DNA from: an uncultured Acidobacteriota bacterium
GTDB taxonomy: Bacteria > Acidobacteriota > Thermoanaerobaculia > UBA5066
NCBI GenBank assembly: GCA_903845115.1
Contig: CAIMWE010000063.1
Location: forward strand, 1 to 64,000
Reading direction: 5' to 3'
Length of the DNA stretch: 64,000 nt
Position 1 is the first letter of the stretch. Every line of letters starts with the position of its first letter. The notes under the pieces were generated by a model. The model was given only the letters and a program-made list of their open reading frames with translations. It ran no database searches and was not told the DNA's origin. Below, piece by piece: positions 57,087 through 64,000 of the stretch. The translations under genes were made by a program, and so were the position numbers.

Positions 57087-58376
57087 GTGTTCAGAACAAT
57101 GGTCCGTGGTTTGCTGGCTGCGTTTCTCGTGCTGCCGGGACTGGTGCTGGCCGCCGACGTCTCGAAGGACGCGGTCCTCGCGAAGGCGAAGGTCGTCCAG
57201 AACAAGCTCGAGATCGTCAATACCCAGTGGTACGACATCTACGTTCAAGGAAATGTTCCCGGAGCCGCCGACGCGGCCGTCCTCGTCAAGGCGGCCCAGC
57301 AGGCGTTGGCGGTGGCGGACTTCGGGACCGCGAGCTTCCTCCTGGACCAGGCGAACGCGAAGCTCGACGTCACCCAGAAGGCGGCCGTTCCCCCGGGCTG
57401 GATGGTCCCCAATCCCCTCTCGGCGGACCCGTCCATCATGGGCAATATCCACAAGGCGACGCTCGACGAGCTGAAGCTGGTGGAGCTGTACGGAACCCCC
57501 CGCTACAACACCTGGTTCCAGTTCAGCGGCAAGGGGGACGACGGCAACCTCTACGGGCTCTACGCCTGCGTCAACCACCACGGCACTGGCAAGGCCCAGC
57601 CCCGCGTCATGTTCGCCATCAGCAGCAACGCCTGGAAGGTCCCGCTGCGGGTCCTGGACCTCATGGTCGTCCCCGAGAGGAAGGACCTGCCGACCGAGCT
57701 GGTCTGGGAGGCGAAGGACGGAGCCAAGGAGTTCAGCTGGACGATCAAGAAGGAGAGCACCACCGTCCGCTACAAGGACCCGACGCTCACCGTCAACCTC
57801 ACCCTCCCGACGGAGTATTCCTTCTGGTACAACCGTGGAATCCAGCCGGCGGAGGTGCTGCCGGGCGGCCAGACCGCGGGGTTCGAGCAGCCCGGAAAGG
57901 CGACGGGGACCCTCTCGTTCGACGGCAAGCCGGTGAAGGTCTCCGGGCACGGCGAGTTCGAGAACTACTTCGTGAAGGGCGCCGGGTACCGGGAAGTCCT
58001 CCTGAAGTACGGAAACGAGTGGTGGGTCGCCTTCACCGCGGACCAGGTGAGCGGGCTCGTCTTCGAGGGGATCGCCTACAAGGACGCCGGCCTCTACATC
58101 GGCGGCAAGTACGTCATCCCGTCGGAGTTCTCGATCACGCCGATCGAGGCCAAGAAGTCGTTCGTCATCAAGGCGAAGACGACGGCCGGCGACCTGGAGC
58201 TGAAGTTCAACTTCTGGGGGACCAACCCGGCCCTGTACGAGTACTGGGGCACGATGGAGGGGACCCTGGCGGGCAAGCCGTTGACGAACGGCTACGCCTG
58301 GATCGAGCACGTCCCGAGCGGCGGCGTGGACCTGACGGGGCCGACCAGCAAGAAGGCGATGGCGCCGGCCAACTGA
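57087..58376 (+). CDS. Secreted paralogue 3, unknown function
   Basis: 429 residues from GTG 57087, which has AGGAGG at ideal spacing; the track's GTG at 57063 does not. Signal peptide RGLLAAFLVLPGLVLAAD. Shared motifs: NTQWYDIYVQGNVPG, ASFLLDQANAKLDV, SFWYNRGIQPAEVLPGG, KYGNEWWVAFTADQVSGL, GGKYVIPSEFSITPI and GKPLTNGYAWIEH. It lacks the Pro/Lys linker of paralogue 1. Last large gene of the cluster. Confidence 0.72.
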   Translation: MFRTMVRGLLAAFLVLPGLVLAADVSKDAVLAKAKVVQNKLEIVNTQWYDIYVQGNVPGAADAAVLVKAAQQALAVADFGTASFLLDQANAKLDVTQKAAVPPGWMVPNPLSADPSIMGNIHKATLDELKLVELYGTPRYNTWFQFSGKGDDGNLYGLYACVNHHGTGKAQPRVMFAISSNAWKVPLRVLDLMVVPERKDLPTELVWEAKDGAKEFSWTIKKESTTVRYKDPTLTVNLTLPTEYSFWYNRGIQPAEVLPGGQTAGFEQPGKATGTLSFDGKPVKVSGHGEFENYFVKGAGYREVLLKYGNEWWVAFTADQVSGLVFEGIAYKDAGLYIGGKYVIPSEFSITPIEAKKSFVIKAKTTAGDLELKFNFWGTNPALYEYWGTMEGTLAGKPLTNGYAWIEHVPSGGVDLTGPTSKKAMAPAN

Positions 58377-58463
58377 CGACTGCATGGAAGAGGCTTCCTG
58401 CAAAGCGGAAACGGCCCGATCGGGCTACGATGGAAGATCGAGCCATAGGAGGGCTCGGAACAC

Positions 58464-58913
58464 ATGAAGATCCTTCGATTCGCCGCTCTCGGTATTCTCG
58501 CGGCCGCGCTGCCGCTTTCCGCTGGCCAGATCACGAAGAAGTATGACCTGAAGACCGTCAAGGGGATCCAGGCCTTGAACCTCGAGACGGACGCGATCAG
58601 GGTCAACCAGATCGAGTTCTCGGACGAGGTCTCCTCGCCGAACCTCTTCTCCAAGGGAGGCATGAAGGCCACGGTCCGCGTCGACAACAACAGTCCGGAC
58701 GACTTCGAGGTCGGAATCGCGGTCGTCTTCTTCGACGAGGCGGGGAACATCGTGGCCGCCGGCGCCGGAGGGACGAAGGTCGGCTTCCTCAAGAAGGGAG
58801 CCCGCGACACCCACTCGATCGACTTCGACTACGTCTTCCGGAACGCCAAGAACGCTAAAACGTTCACGGTCACCCTCGAGACCAAGGCGAAGGAAGCGGC
58901 CCCGAAAAAGTAG
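58464..58913 (+). CDS. Hypothetical small secreted protein
   Basis: 149 residues with a signal peptide (ILRFAALGILAAALPLSAG). The mature part looks like one immunoglobulin-like beta sandwich (ATVRVDNNSPDDFEVGIAVV, HSIDFDYVFRNAKNAKTFTV). No family recognised. It is separated from paralogue 3 by 87 bases that show no other feature, has GGAGGGCTCG before its ATG, and is followed by a terminator. Confidence 0.7.
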   Translation: MKILRFAALGILAAALPLSAGQITKKYDLKTVKGIQALNLETDAIRVNQIEFSDEVSSPNLFSKGGMKATVRVDNNSPDDFEVGIAVVFFDEAGNIVAAGAGGTKVGFLKKGARDTHSIDFDYVFRNAKNAKTFTVTLETKAKEAAPKK

Positions 58914-58922
58914 GTTCAATCG

Positions 58923-58965
58923 CCGGGCCGGCTCCGCGACGACGGTCAGCGGTCAGCCGGCCCGG
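58923..58965. terminator. Convergent terminator hairpin at the end of the + cluster
   Basis: An 11-base perfect inverted repeat CCGGGCCGGCT / AGCCGGCCCGG with a 21-base loop lies between the + gene ending at 58913 and the minus gene ending at 58953. On + it is followed by TTT only, so a weak bidirectional terminator is the likely role. Confidence 0.5.
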
Positions 58966-59876
58966 TTTCCGGCCTCGCCCCAGTAGCGGTAGAAGTTGTA
59001 CCACTGCGTCGGCGTCTCCCGGACGGCGCGCTCGACGAAGGCGGCGACCGATCCCATCAGGCGCGCGGCGTCCCGGTCCGGGTCCAGCGACAGGTCGGCC
59101 ATGAGCGGCTCGCCCCACAGGCTCCGGTAGCTCCCGTCGGGGTTCCTCACGTAGACGCCCGGCAGGATCGGGCAGCCGCAGAACCGGGCCAGCAGCGCCG
59201 GGGAACGGAGGAACCGCGTGGGCCTGCCGAAGAACGAGACCACGACGTGGTCGTCCTCGTAGGCGCGGTCGGCCACCAGCGCCACGACCGAGCCCCGCTC
59301 CACCGCGGTTCGCACCCGGAGCGCCGTCGCCATGGAGCTCCCCACGTCGATCGACTCGACCCCCAGCTGATCCCGGATCGACCGGCGCATCCGCTGCACG
59401 TCGGGGTCCAGCTCGGGCTGGCCCAGGACCGCCGGGACGAGCCCGTGGCTCCGGAGGGCCACAGCCCCCATCTCCCAGTTGCCGACGTGGGCCGAGACGA
59501 GGAGGAAGCCCCGGCCTCCCTCTCCCCGCGCCCGGTAGAGCGTCGCCCGGTCCTCCTCGCGCGAGGAGATCGCGGGAAAGAGCTCCGGGCGCCCGGACCG
59601 GCAGCGCCAGACGTCGATCGTGGCGCGGCCGTAGGAAAAGAACTGGGCCCTGGCCAGCCGCCGCGCCTCACGCGGAGAGGCGCCCAGGGCCTTCCCGAAG
59701 TTGTCGGCGATGTCCGCGATCGTGGACCGGAGCGTCGTGACGGCGATCGAGTTCCCGACCGCGTTGATGGCGAGCAGGACCGGCATCGGGAGCCGGACCG
59801 CCCCGTGGAACAGGCCGCCGTAAACGATGGCGTTCGAGAGGTTGTGGCTAACCCACTTCCGGCGGCCCCGCTCCAC
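58953..59876 (-). CDS. LpxL/LpxM-type lipid A acyltransferase
   Basis: 307 residues. The catalytic HxxxxD/E motif is SAHVGNWEMGAVAL near residue 140; DRAYEDDHVVVSFFGRP and TQWYNFYRYWGE are also typical of this family. It adds a secondary acyl chain to lipid A (or a related glycolipid) at the inner membrane; an N-terminal hydrophobic segment (GAVRLPMPVLLAINAVG) could anchor it. It is 15 bases downstream of the secreted gene at 59892 and probably shares its transcript. Confidence 0.88.
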   Translation of the reverse strand: MERGRRKWVSHNLSNAIVYGGLFHGAVRLPMPVLLAINAVGNSIAVTTLRSTIADIADNFGKALGASPREARRLARAQFFSYGRATIDVWRCRSGRPELFPAISSREEDRATLYRARGEGGRGFLLVSAHVGNWEMGAVALRSHGLVPAVLGQPELDPDVQRMRRSIRDQLGVESIDVGSSMATALRVRTAVERGSVVALVADRAYEDDHVVVSFFGRPTRFLRSPALLARFCGCPILPGVYVRNPDGSYRSLWGEPLMADLSLDPDRDAARLMGSVAAFVERAVRETPTQWYNFYRYWGEAGNRAG

Positions 59877-59891
59877 GTCAGGAGACCCGGT

Positions 59892-60479
59892 CTACTTCCC
59901 CTTCGCGATCGACTTGCAGATGTTCTCGACGCCGTTCTCGACCGCGTCGGAGAGGGTCGACCCCTTCGACTTGTGCCGGATCTCGAAGACGGTCTTCCCC
60001 TTCGAGTCCTTCCCGATGATCTCCTGGCAGACGCCGGGGTTGGCCATCCAGCCGCCCCAGGCCCGCGCGGCGCCGCTCGGCTCCCACGCGTCGGCGATGT
60101 TGCCCTCGATCGTCAGGTCCGCCCCGCCCTTGGCGACGTCCCAGTTCAGCTTCGTCTTCGTGACCCACCTGTCCCAGTAGCCAGGGCCGTCCTCGGCCGC
60201 GGCTTTCGAGCGGGAGTTCTTGCCCGTGGCGGCGTACGGCCGGATCTTGACCGTCTTGTAAGCCTTGGCGTCGAAGCCCTCGGCGAACCAGACCCAGTCG
60301 GCTTCCTTCCCCTGGACGAGCTTGTCGTAGTCCTTGAGGAATTTCTGCGGGGCTTCGTCCTCCTTCTTGGCGTCATCCGAGTCGATGAACTTCTTGCTGC
60401 CGGCCTGGGCCGGGGTCGAGAGGGTGGCGGCGATGGCCGCCGCCGCCAGGAACACAAAGGCTTTCGAGCGCTGGAACAT
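59892..60479 (-). CDS. Hypothetical secreted protein
   Basis: 195 residues with a signal peptide (FVFLAAAAIAATLSTPAQAG). The mature start KKFIDSDDAKKEDEAPQKFL and LVQGKEADWVWFAEGFDAKA, then YKTVKIRPY, vaguely recall DUF4410-type lipoproteins but without a lipobox. Function unknown. It has AAGGAGGATCG before its ATG and heads the two-gene unit with the acyltransferase. Confidence 0.65.
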   Translation of the reverse strand: MFQRSKAFVFLAAAAIAATLSTPAQAGSKKFIDSDDAKKEDEAPQKFLKDYDKLVQGKEADWVWFAEGFDAKAYKTVKIRPYAATGKNSRSKAAAEDGPGYWDRWVTKTKLNWDVAKGGADLTIEGNIADAWEPSGAARAWGGWMANPGVCQEIIGKDSKGKTVFEIRHKSKGSTLSDAVENGVENICKSIAKGK

Positions 60480-60523
60480 CGATTCGATCCTCCTTGAAAT
60501 GGGGTCTCAGTGGAAAAAGGATA

Positions 60524-61300
60524 TCACTCTCCCCGGAACGTGGCAGGACGCTTCTCGAGGAAGGCGGTCACGCCTTCCTGCATGTCGGCCGTGGCGGCGC
60601 AGAGGCCGAAGAGGTCGGCCTCCACCCGGAGCGCCTCTCCAAGAGGGAGCTCGGGCCCGTGGTTCACCGCGTCGATCGCGTACTTCACAGCGAGCGGGGC
60701 CCGCGAGACGATCCTGGCGGCCAGAGCCCGCGCCGCCGGCATCAGCTCCTCCGGCTCGACGACCCGGTTCACGAGGCCGATCCGGTACGCCTCCTCGGCC
60801 GGGATCGGATCCCCGGTCAGGATCAGCTCCAGGGCCCGGCCCTTGCCGACGAGCCGGGGGAGCCGCTGGGTCCCCCCGTATCCGGGGATGAGGCCGAGGT
60901 TCACCTCCGGCTGGCCGACGCGGGCGGTCCTCGACGCGATGCGGAGGGTGCACGCCATGGCCAGCTCGAGCCCGCCGCCCAGCGCGAACCCGTTGATCGC
61001 CGCGATGGACGGCTTCCCGAGGCCCTCCAGAAGGTCGAGCACCGCCTGGCCGCGCCGCGCGAGCTCCCGGGCGCCGGCGGCCGTCACCCCCTTGAAACCG
61101 GCGATGTCCGCTCCGGCCACGAACGCCTTGGACCCGGAGCCGGTCAGGATGACGGCGCCGACGGCATCGTCGCCCTTCGCCGCGTGGAGGGCGTCCCGGA
61201 GCGATTCGACGACCTCCGGGTTCAGGGCGTTCAGCTTCTCGGGCCGGTGGATCGTGAGGACCAGGATCCTCTCGGACAGCTCGCGCAGCAGGACGCTCAT
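60524..61300 (-). CDS. Enoyl-CoA hydratase/isomerase family protein
   Basis: 258 residues, normal crotonase size. Oxyanion-hole and CoA-binding motifs are present: HRPEKLNALNPEV, AFVAGADIAGFKG, INGFALGGGLELAMACTLRI and the catalytic Glu regions QPEVNLGLIPGYGGTQRL. It hydrates enoyl-CoA in fatty-acid or related oxidation. It is on the opposite strand from the dehydratase cluster, so participation in it is possible but unsupported. Confidence 0.93.
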   Translation of the reverse strand: MSVLLRELSERILVLTIHRPEKLNALNPEVVESLRDALHAAKGDDAVGAVILTGSGSKAFVAGADIAGFKGVTAAGARELARRGQAVLDLLEGLGKPSIAAINGFALGGGLELAMACTLRIASRTARVGQPEVNLGLIPGYGGTQRLPRLVGKGRALELILTGDPIPAEEAYRIGLVNRVVEPEELMPAARALAARIVSRAPLAVKYAIDAVNHGPELPLGEALRVEADLFGLCAATADMQEGVTAFLEKRPATFRGE

Positions 61301-61304
61301 CGCT

Positions 61305-61811
61305 TCACCCCTTTCGGAACGGGTTCTCGTCCGCGGTCGGGCCGTAGATCGGCGGGAGAGGGACGTCGAGCAGGCGGAGGTAGACCGACAGCTGGCCCCG
61401 ATGGTGGATGGAGTGGTTCAGGAGGATGTTCCTGAGGAACGCGATCCGGGGCATCTCGAGGATCTTCGCGCCGCCGCTCGAGAGGGTCCACGCGCCGAGA
61501 ACCTTCGCGTCGTCGAGCTGGCTCATGGCGCCCTTCGCCGCGGCGCAGTTCGCCGCGAATGCCTCGACGATCGCGGCGCCGGAGCCGGGCGCGGGGACCT
61601 TGACGCGCTCGGCCAGGTCCATCCCGTCGAGAAGCACTCCGGCGGCGACCGTCGCGGGAATCGTCGCGAGGTGCCAGGCGAGGTCCTGCAGGGTCATCGA
61701 CCTCGGGTGCGGCCGCCAGGACAGCTTGTCGTCGGGAAGCCTCTCGAGGAGCTTCTTCGTCGTCGACGCCTCGCGGTCGAACTCCATCAGCATCGGATCG
61801 ATCATTCTCAT
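61305..61811 (-). CDS. DinB-family protein
   Basis: 168 residues from the ATG at 61811, which gives AAGGAG proper spacing; the track starts two codons earlier. The four-helix DinB/YfiT-like fold has its three metal histidines in DLAWHLATIP and LNHSIHHRGQLSVYLRLL. Members include thiol transferases and detoxification proteins; the substrate here is unknown. It ends 4 bases before the enoyl-CoA hydratase start. Confidence 0.88.
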   Translation of the reverse strand: MRMIDPMLMEFDREASTTKKLLERLPDDKLSWRPHPRSMTLQDLAWHLATIPATVAAGVLLDGMDLAERVKVPAPGSGAAIVEAFAANCAAAKGAMSQLDDAKVLGAWTLSSGGAKILEMPRIAFLRNILLNHSIHHRGQLSVYLRLLDVPLPPIYGPTADENPFRKG

Positions 61812-61839
61812 CGGCATCTCCTTGTCGAAATTCCGGAAC

Positions 61840-62535
61840 TCATGGGCGAGAAGAGGGCGCTCCCTTCCTCTGGGGACGGAGCGCCGAGAGGGAGTGGTCG
61901 ATCTCGGCCTGGAGGAGGCTGATCCTCGACCGGTAGGGCTCCAGGATCCGGAGGTTGTTCCTCACCTGGAGGGGCTCGGGCTCCGCGGCCTCCGTCCGGA
62001 CCCTCGCCCTCTCGGCCTCGAATCCCGCGATCTGCTCGTCCACGAGCTGCCGCGAAGGAGGGTCCGCGGCCGTGGCGCGCCGGGCGCGCAGGTCGGCGAG
62101 CGTCTGGTCCAGCATGGCCAGGACGTCGGCATTGAGCTTCGCGTTCATCGCCGACGCCTCGGACTCGAGCACCCTCTCGCGAATCCAGAGGAATTCCTCC
62201 TCGGGAAACCCCGACAAGCGAGCCGCGGCGAGATCGGGTGCGACGAGGGGATCCTCGTCCACGAGCGCGGACGCCTCCTGTCCGGCTCCCGGCGCGGCGG
62301 CGGGCCTCGAGGCCCTGGCCGCGGCCGCCAGGACGACGATGTACCGCTCGACCTGCCCCTGCCGGAGGAGCCCGTCAGGCGGGGGAAGGAAGCTGGCCTT
62401 CGGGATCTCCGCGGCCTGCGGAGGACCTCCAGCGGCGGCCGGGAGCAGAGGCTCTCCTCCGCCCCGTCCGCACCCCGCCCCGACGCCGAAGACCGCGAGG
62501 AGCCCGAGGAGGAGCGTCGATCTCGATAAGCTCAA
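61840..62535 (-). CDS. Putative lipoprotein, helical
   Basis: 231 residues from a TTG. The signal peptide ends in a lipobox (FGVGAGC), so it should be lipidated at the Cys near residue 22. The rest is helical with heptads (MLDQTLADLRARRATAADPP, LVDEQIAGFEAERARVRTEA). No family recognised. It is divergent from the Ser/Thr kinase gene, 44 bases away. Confidence 0.65.
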   Translation of the reverse strand: MSLSRSTLLLGLLAVFGVGAGCGRGGGEPLLPAAAGGPPQAAEIPKASFLPPPDGLLRQGQVERYIVVLAAAARASRPAAAPGAGQEASALVDEDPLVAPDLAAARLSGFPEEEFLWIRERVLESEASAMNAKLNADVLAMLDQTLADLRARRATAADPPSRQLVDEQIAGFEAERARVRTEAAEPEPLQVRNNLRILEPYRSRISLLQAEIDHSLSALRPQRKGAPSSRP

Positions 62536-62579
62536 CGAGCCCCGATGATATCCGAGGATGGTACCCTTGCAGCGACGCG

Positions 62580-64000
62580 ATGCTGACCCAGGTAGGTAAG
62601 TACCAGATCCTCGAGAAGATCGGTGTCGGGGGCTTCGGATCCGTCTATCGGGGCCGGGACCCCTTCATCAAGCGATCTGTCGCCATCAAGACGTGCCAGG
62701 GGGACGACGAAGAGATCCGCAAGCGGTTCTTCCGAGAGGCCGAGTACGCCGGCAACCTCCACCACCCGAACATCACGACGATCTACGACTTCGGCGTCAC
62801 CGACGACGGGATCCCGTACATCGTCCAGGAGTTCCTGACCGGCGAGGACCTCGACAAGAAGATCAAGCGGCAGGAGCCGCTTCCCATCCTCGAGAAGATC
62901 CGGTTCCTCAGGGACGTCGCCGAAGGGCTGGGGTACGCCCACACGGCCGGGATCATCCACCGGGACATCAAGCCGTCGAACATCCGGATCCTCGAGGACG
63001 GCACGGTGAAGATCATGGACTTCGGCATCGCGAAGTCGATGGTCTCGGAATCGACCCTCACCCAGACCGGGATCACCCTCGGGACGGCTTCCTACCTGGC
63101 GCCCGAGCAGATCCGGGGAGAGCCGGTCGACCAGAGGACCGACATCTTCTCGCTCGGCGTCCTCGCGTACGAGCTCTTCACCTACCAGCGGCCGTTCACC
63201 GGAGAGCACATCTCGACGGTCCTCTACAAGATCCTCCACGAGAACCCGGTCCACCCGGCCGAGGCCGGCCCTGGCCTCCCCCCGTCGCTCGCCCTCCTGG
63301 TCCTCTCCATGCTCGAGAAGGAGAGGGAGAAGCGGCCGGCGTCGTGCGCGGATCTGAGGGACCAGCTCTACTGGATCTCGCGGGAGATCTCCGGCCGGAC
63401 GGGGGCGGACGGGCCGTCCCGGACGGAGCGGATCGAGATCGACCCTTCGACGCCTCAGCGGTCGGGCGGGGTGCCGATCGCCCCCACCGCCCCTGTCACC
63501 CAGCCCGATGCCGGACCGACCACTTCCTCGAACACGGTCATCTCGCGTCCGGAGGTTGCCCTGGCCGAGCCGAAACCGGCGGTCGACAGCGGGCCCCGGG
63601 TCGCCGTGTCGGACGTCCCGCTCCACAAGGACGGAACGATCCCGGGCCTGGTCCTTCCAGAGACGAGCGGCGCGAGCCTGGCTCCGCTTCGGATCTTCCT
63701 CGCCTCTCTCACGCTCCTCGCCGCGGTGGCGGGAGCCGGGTGGTACTTCTCCGTCCACGGCCCCGGCAAGGCCGCGGGAAAGGCCCCGGAGAGCGTCCCG
63801 ACGCCGACGCCGGCCCCCGCGCCGGCGCCGGCCGTGTCGGCGGCGTCCACCGCCCCACCGGCTTCCACGGCGCCGGCCCCGGAGGTGATTCCGTCCCCTC
63901 CGGCAACGGCTCCGGTCCCGATCGAGCCCTCCCCCACTCCCGTCCCCGCCGCGCCGCCGGCTCCTGCCATCCGGGAGAGCGCCGGGAAGGCATTCTTCCG
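62580..64000 (+). CDS. Membrane-anchored Ser/Thr protein kinase (PknB-type), cut by window end
   Basis: 473 residues visible with no stop before the window edge, so it is absent from the ORF track. The kinase domain is complete: glycine loop GVGGFGSVYRG, Lys in VAIKTC, HRDIKPSN catalytic loop, DFGIAK, and TLGTASYLAPEQI. After a juxtamembrane linker there is one transmembrane helix (LAPLRIFLASLTLLAAVAGA) and an extracytoplasmic Pro/Ala-rich region, so the sensor part lies beyond the window. Confidence 0.93.
   Translation, partial: MLTQVGKYQILEKIGVGGFGSVYRGRDPFIKRSVAIKTCQGDDEEIRKRFFREAEYAGNLHHPNITTIYDFGVTDDGIPYIVQEFLTGEDLDKKIKRQEPLPILEKIRFLRDVAEGLGYAHTAGIIHRDIKPSNIRILEDGTVKIMDFGIAKSMVSESTLTQTGITLGTASYLAPEQIRGEPVDQRTDIFSLGVLAYELFTYQRPFTGEHISTVLYKILHENPVHPAEAGPGLPPSLALLVLSMLEKEREKRPASCADLRDQLYWISREISGRTGADGPSRTERIEIDPSTPQRSGGVPIAPTAPVTQPDAGPTTSSNTVISRPEVALAEPKPAVDSGPRVAVSDVPLHKDGTIPGLVLPETSGASLAPLRIFLASLTLLAAVAGAGWYFSVHGPGKAAGKAPESVPTPTPAPAPAPAVSAASTAPPASTAPAPEVIPSPPATAPVPIEPSPTPVPAAPPAPAIRESAGKAFF

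Noticed and set aside
53129-58376. Firm assignment of the three secreted paralogues as CrtC-type hydratases
   Set aside because: The resemblance is limited to a general beta-rich layout; no CrtC catalytic motif could be pointed to.
60524-61300. Enoyl-CoA hydratase as part of the dehydratase cluster
   Set aside because: It is on the opposite strand, beyond a convergent terminator and next to unrelated DinB and lipoprotein genes.
1-64000. tRNA, rRNA or CRISPR loci
   Set aside because: No cloverleaf-like intergenic stretch, rRNA-like sequence or regularly spaced repeats were seen; the non-coding gaps are short.

Overview
The window is GC-rich chromosomal DNA of a Gram-negative, probably anaerobic or facultative bacterium. 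LptF/LptG-type permease, an LpxL-type acyltransferase, outer-membrane barrel proteins and many signal peptides show a diderm envelope. The mix of PTS regulatory genes, ParAB, HD-GYP, NtrC-type regulators, Ser/Thr kinase and oxygen-sensitive Fe-S enzymes would suit an Acidobacteriota-like (or deltaproteobacterial-grade) lineage; this placement is inference, as no rRNA or other phylogenetic marker search could be run.

Layout. 1-7.1 kb: housekeeping block on + (PTS EIIA end, HPr, enzyme I, cupin, hypothetical, MiaB, bifunctional nuclease, ParA, ParB). 7.4-9.7 kb: a single-chain LptF-LptG fusion. 9.7-18.75 kb: a tightly overlapping minus-strand series (membrane protein, guaA, dnaE, CCA/poly(A)-polymerase-like gene, hypothetical, rsmD, metK). 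18.9-24.4 kb: five overlapping + genes forming a chaperone module (helical-repeat protein, J-domain protein, GrpE-like, HscC/DnaK-like Hsp70, zinc ribbon). 24.4-34.3 kb: an unstable accessory zone with toxin-antitoxin pairs, a frameshifted PIN gene, a headless AbiEii-type gene, truncated two-component genes, duplicated gene ends and one good operon (lytic transglycosylase-xerD). 34.5-37.2 kb: an NtrC-type regulator and its histidine kinase.

37.5-58.9 kb is the most remarkable part: about 21 kb of co-directional + genes. It holds an outer-membrane protein, a CruF-like membrane protein, a STAS-like protein, one 2-hydroxyacyl-CoA-dehydratase activator (archerase), a secreted linalool dehydratase/isomerase-like protein, three separate pairs of 2-hydroxyacyl-CoA dehydratase-family subunits, a CooC-type ATPase beside an acetyl-CoA-synthase-beta-like protein, a BASS-type transporter, a second outer-membrane protein, three large secreted paralogues of unknown function and a SUMF1-domain protein. 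No CoA ligase, CoA transferase or acyl-CoA dehydrogenase lies in it. My reading (inference) is an uncharacterised anaerobic pathway using ATP-driven low-potential electron transfer, perhaps on an isoprenoid or other alcohol taken up or first processed in the periplasm. Scars show that the left end arose by tandem duplication of a LinD-activator-dehydratase unit followed by loss of alternate copies.

58.9-64 kb: minus-strand LpxL-like acyltransferase, secreted hypothetical, enoyl-CoA hydratase, DinB-family protein and lipoprotein, then a + strand Ser/Thr kinase cut by the window end. No tRNA, rRNA, CRISPR array or intact insertion sequence was seen.
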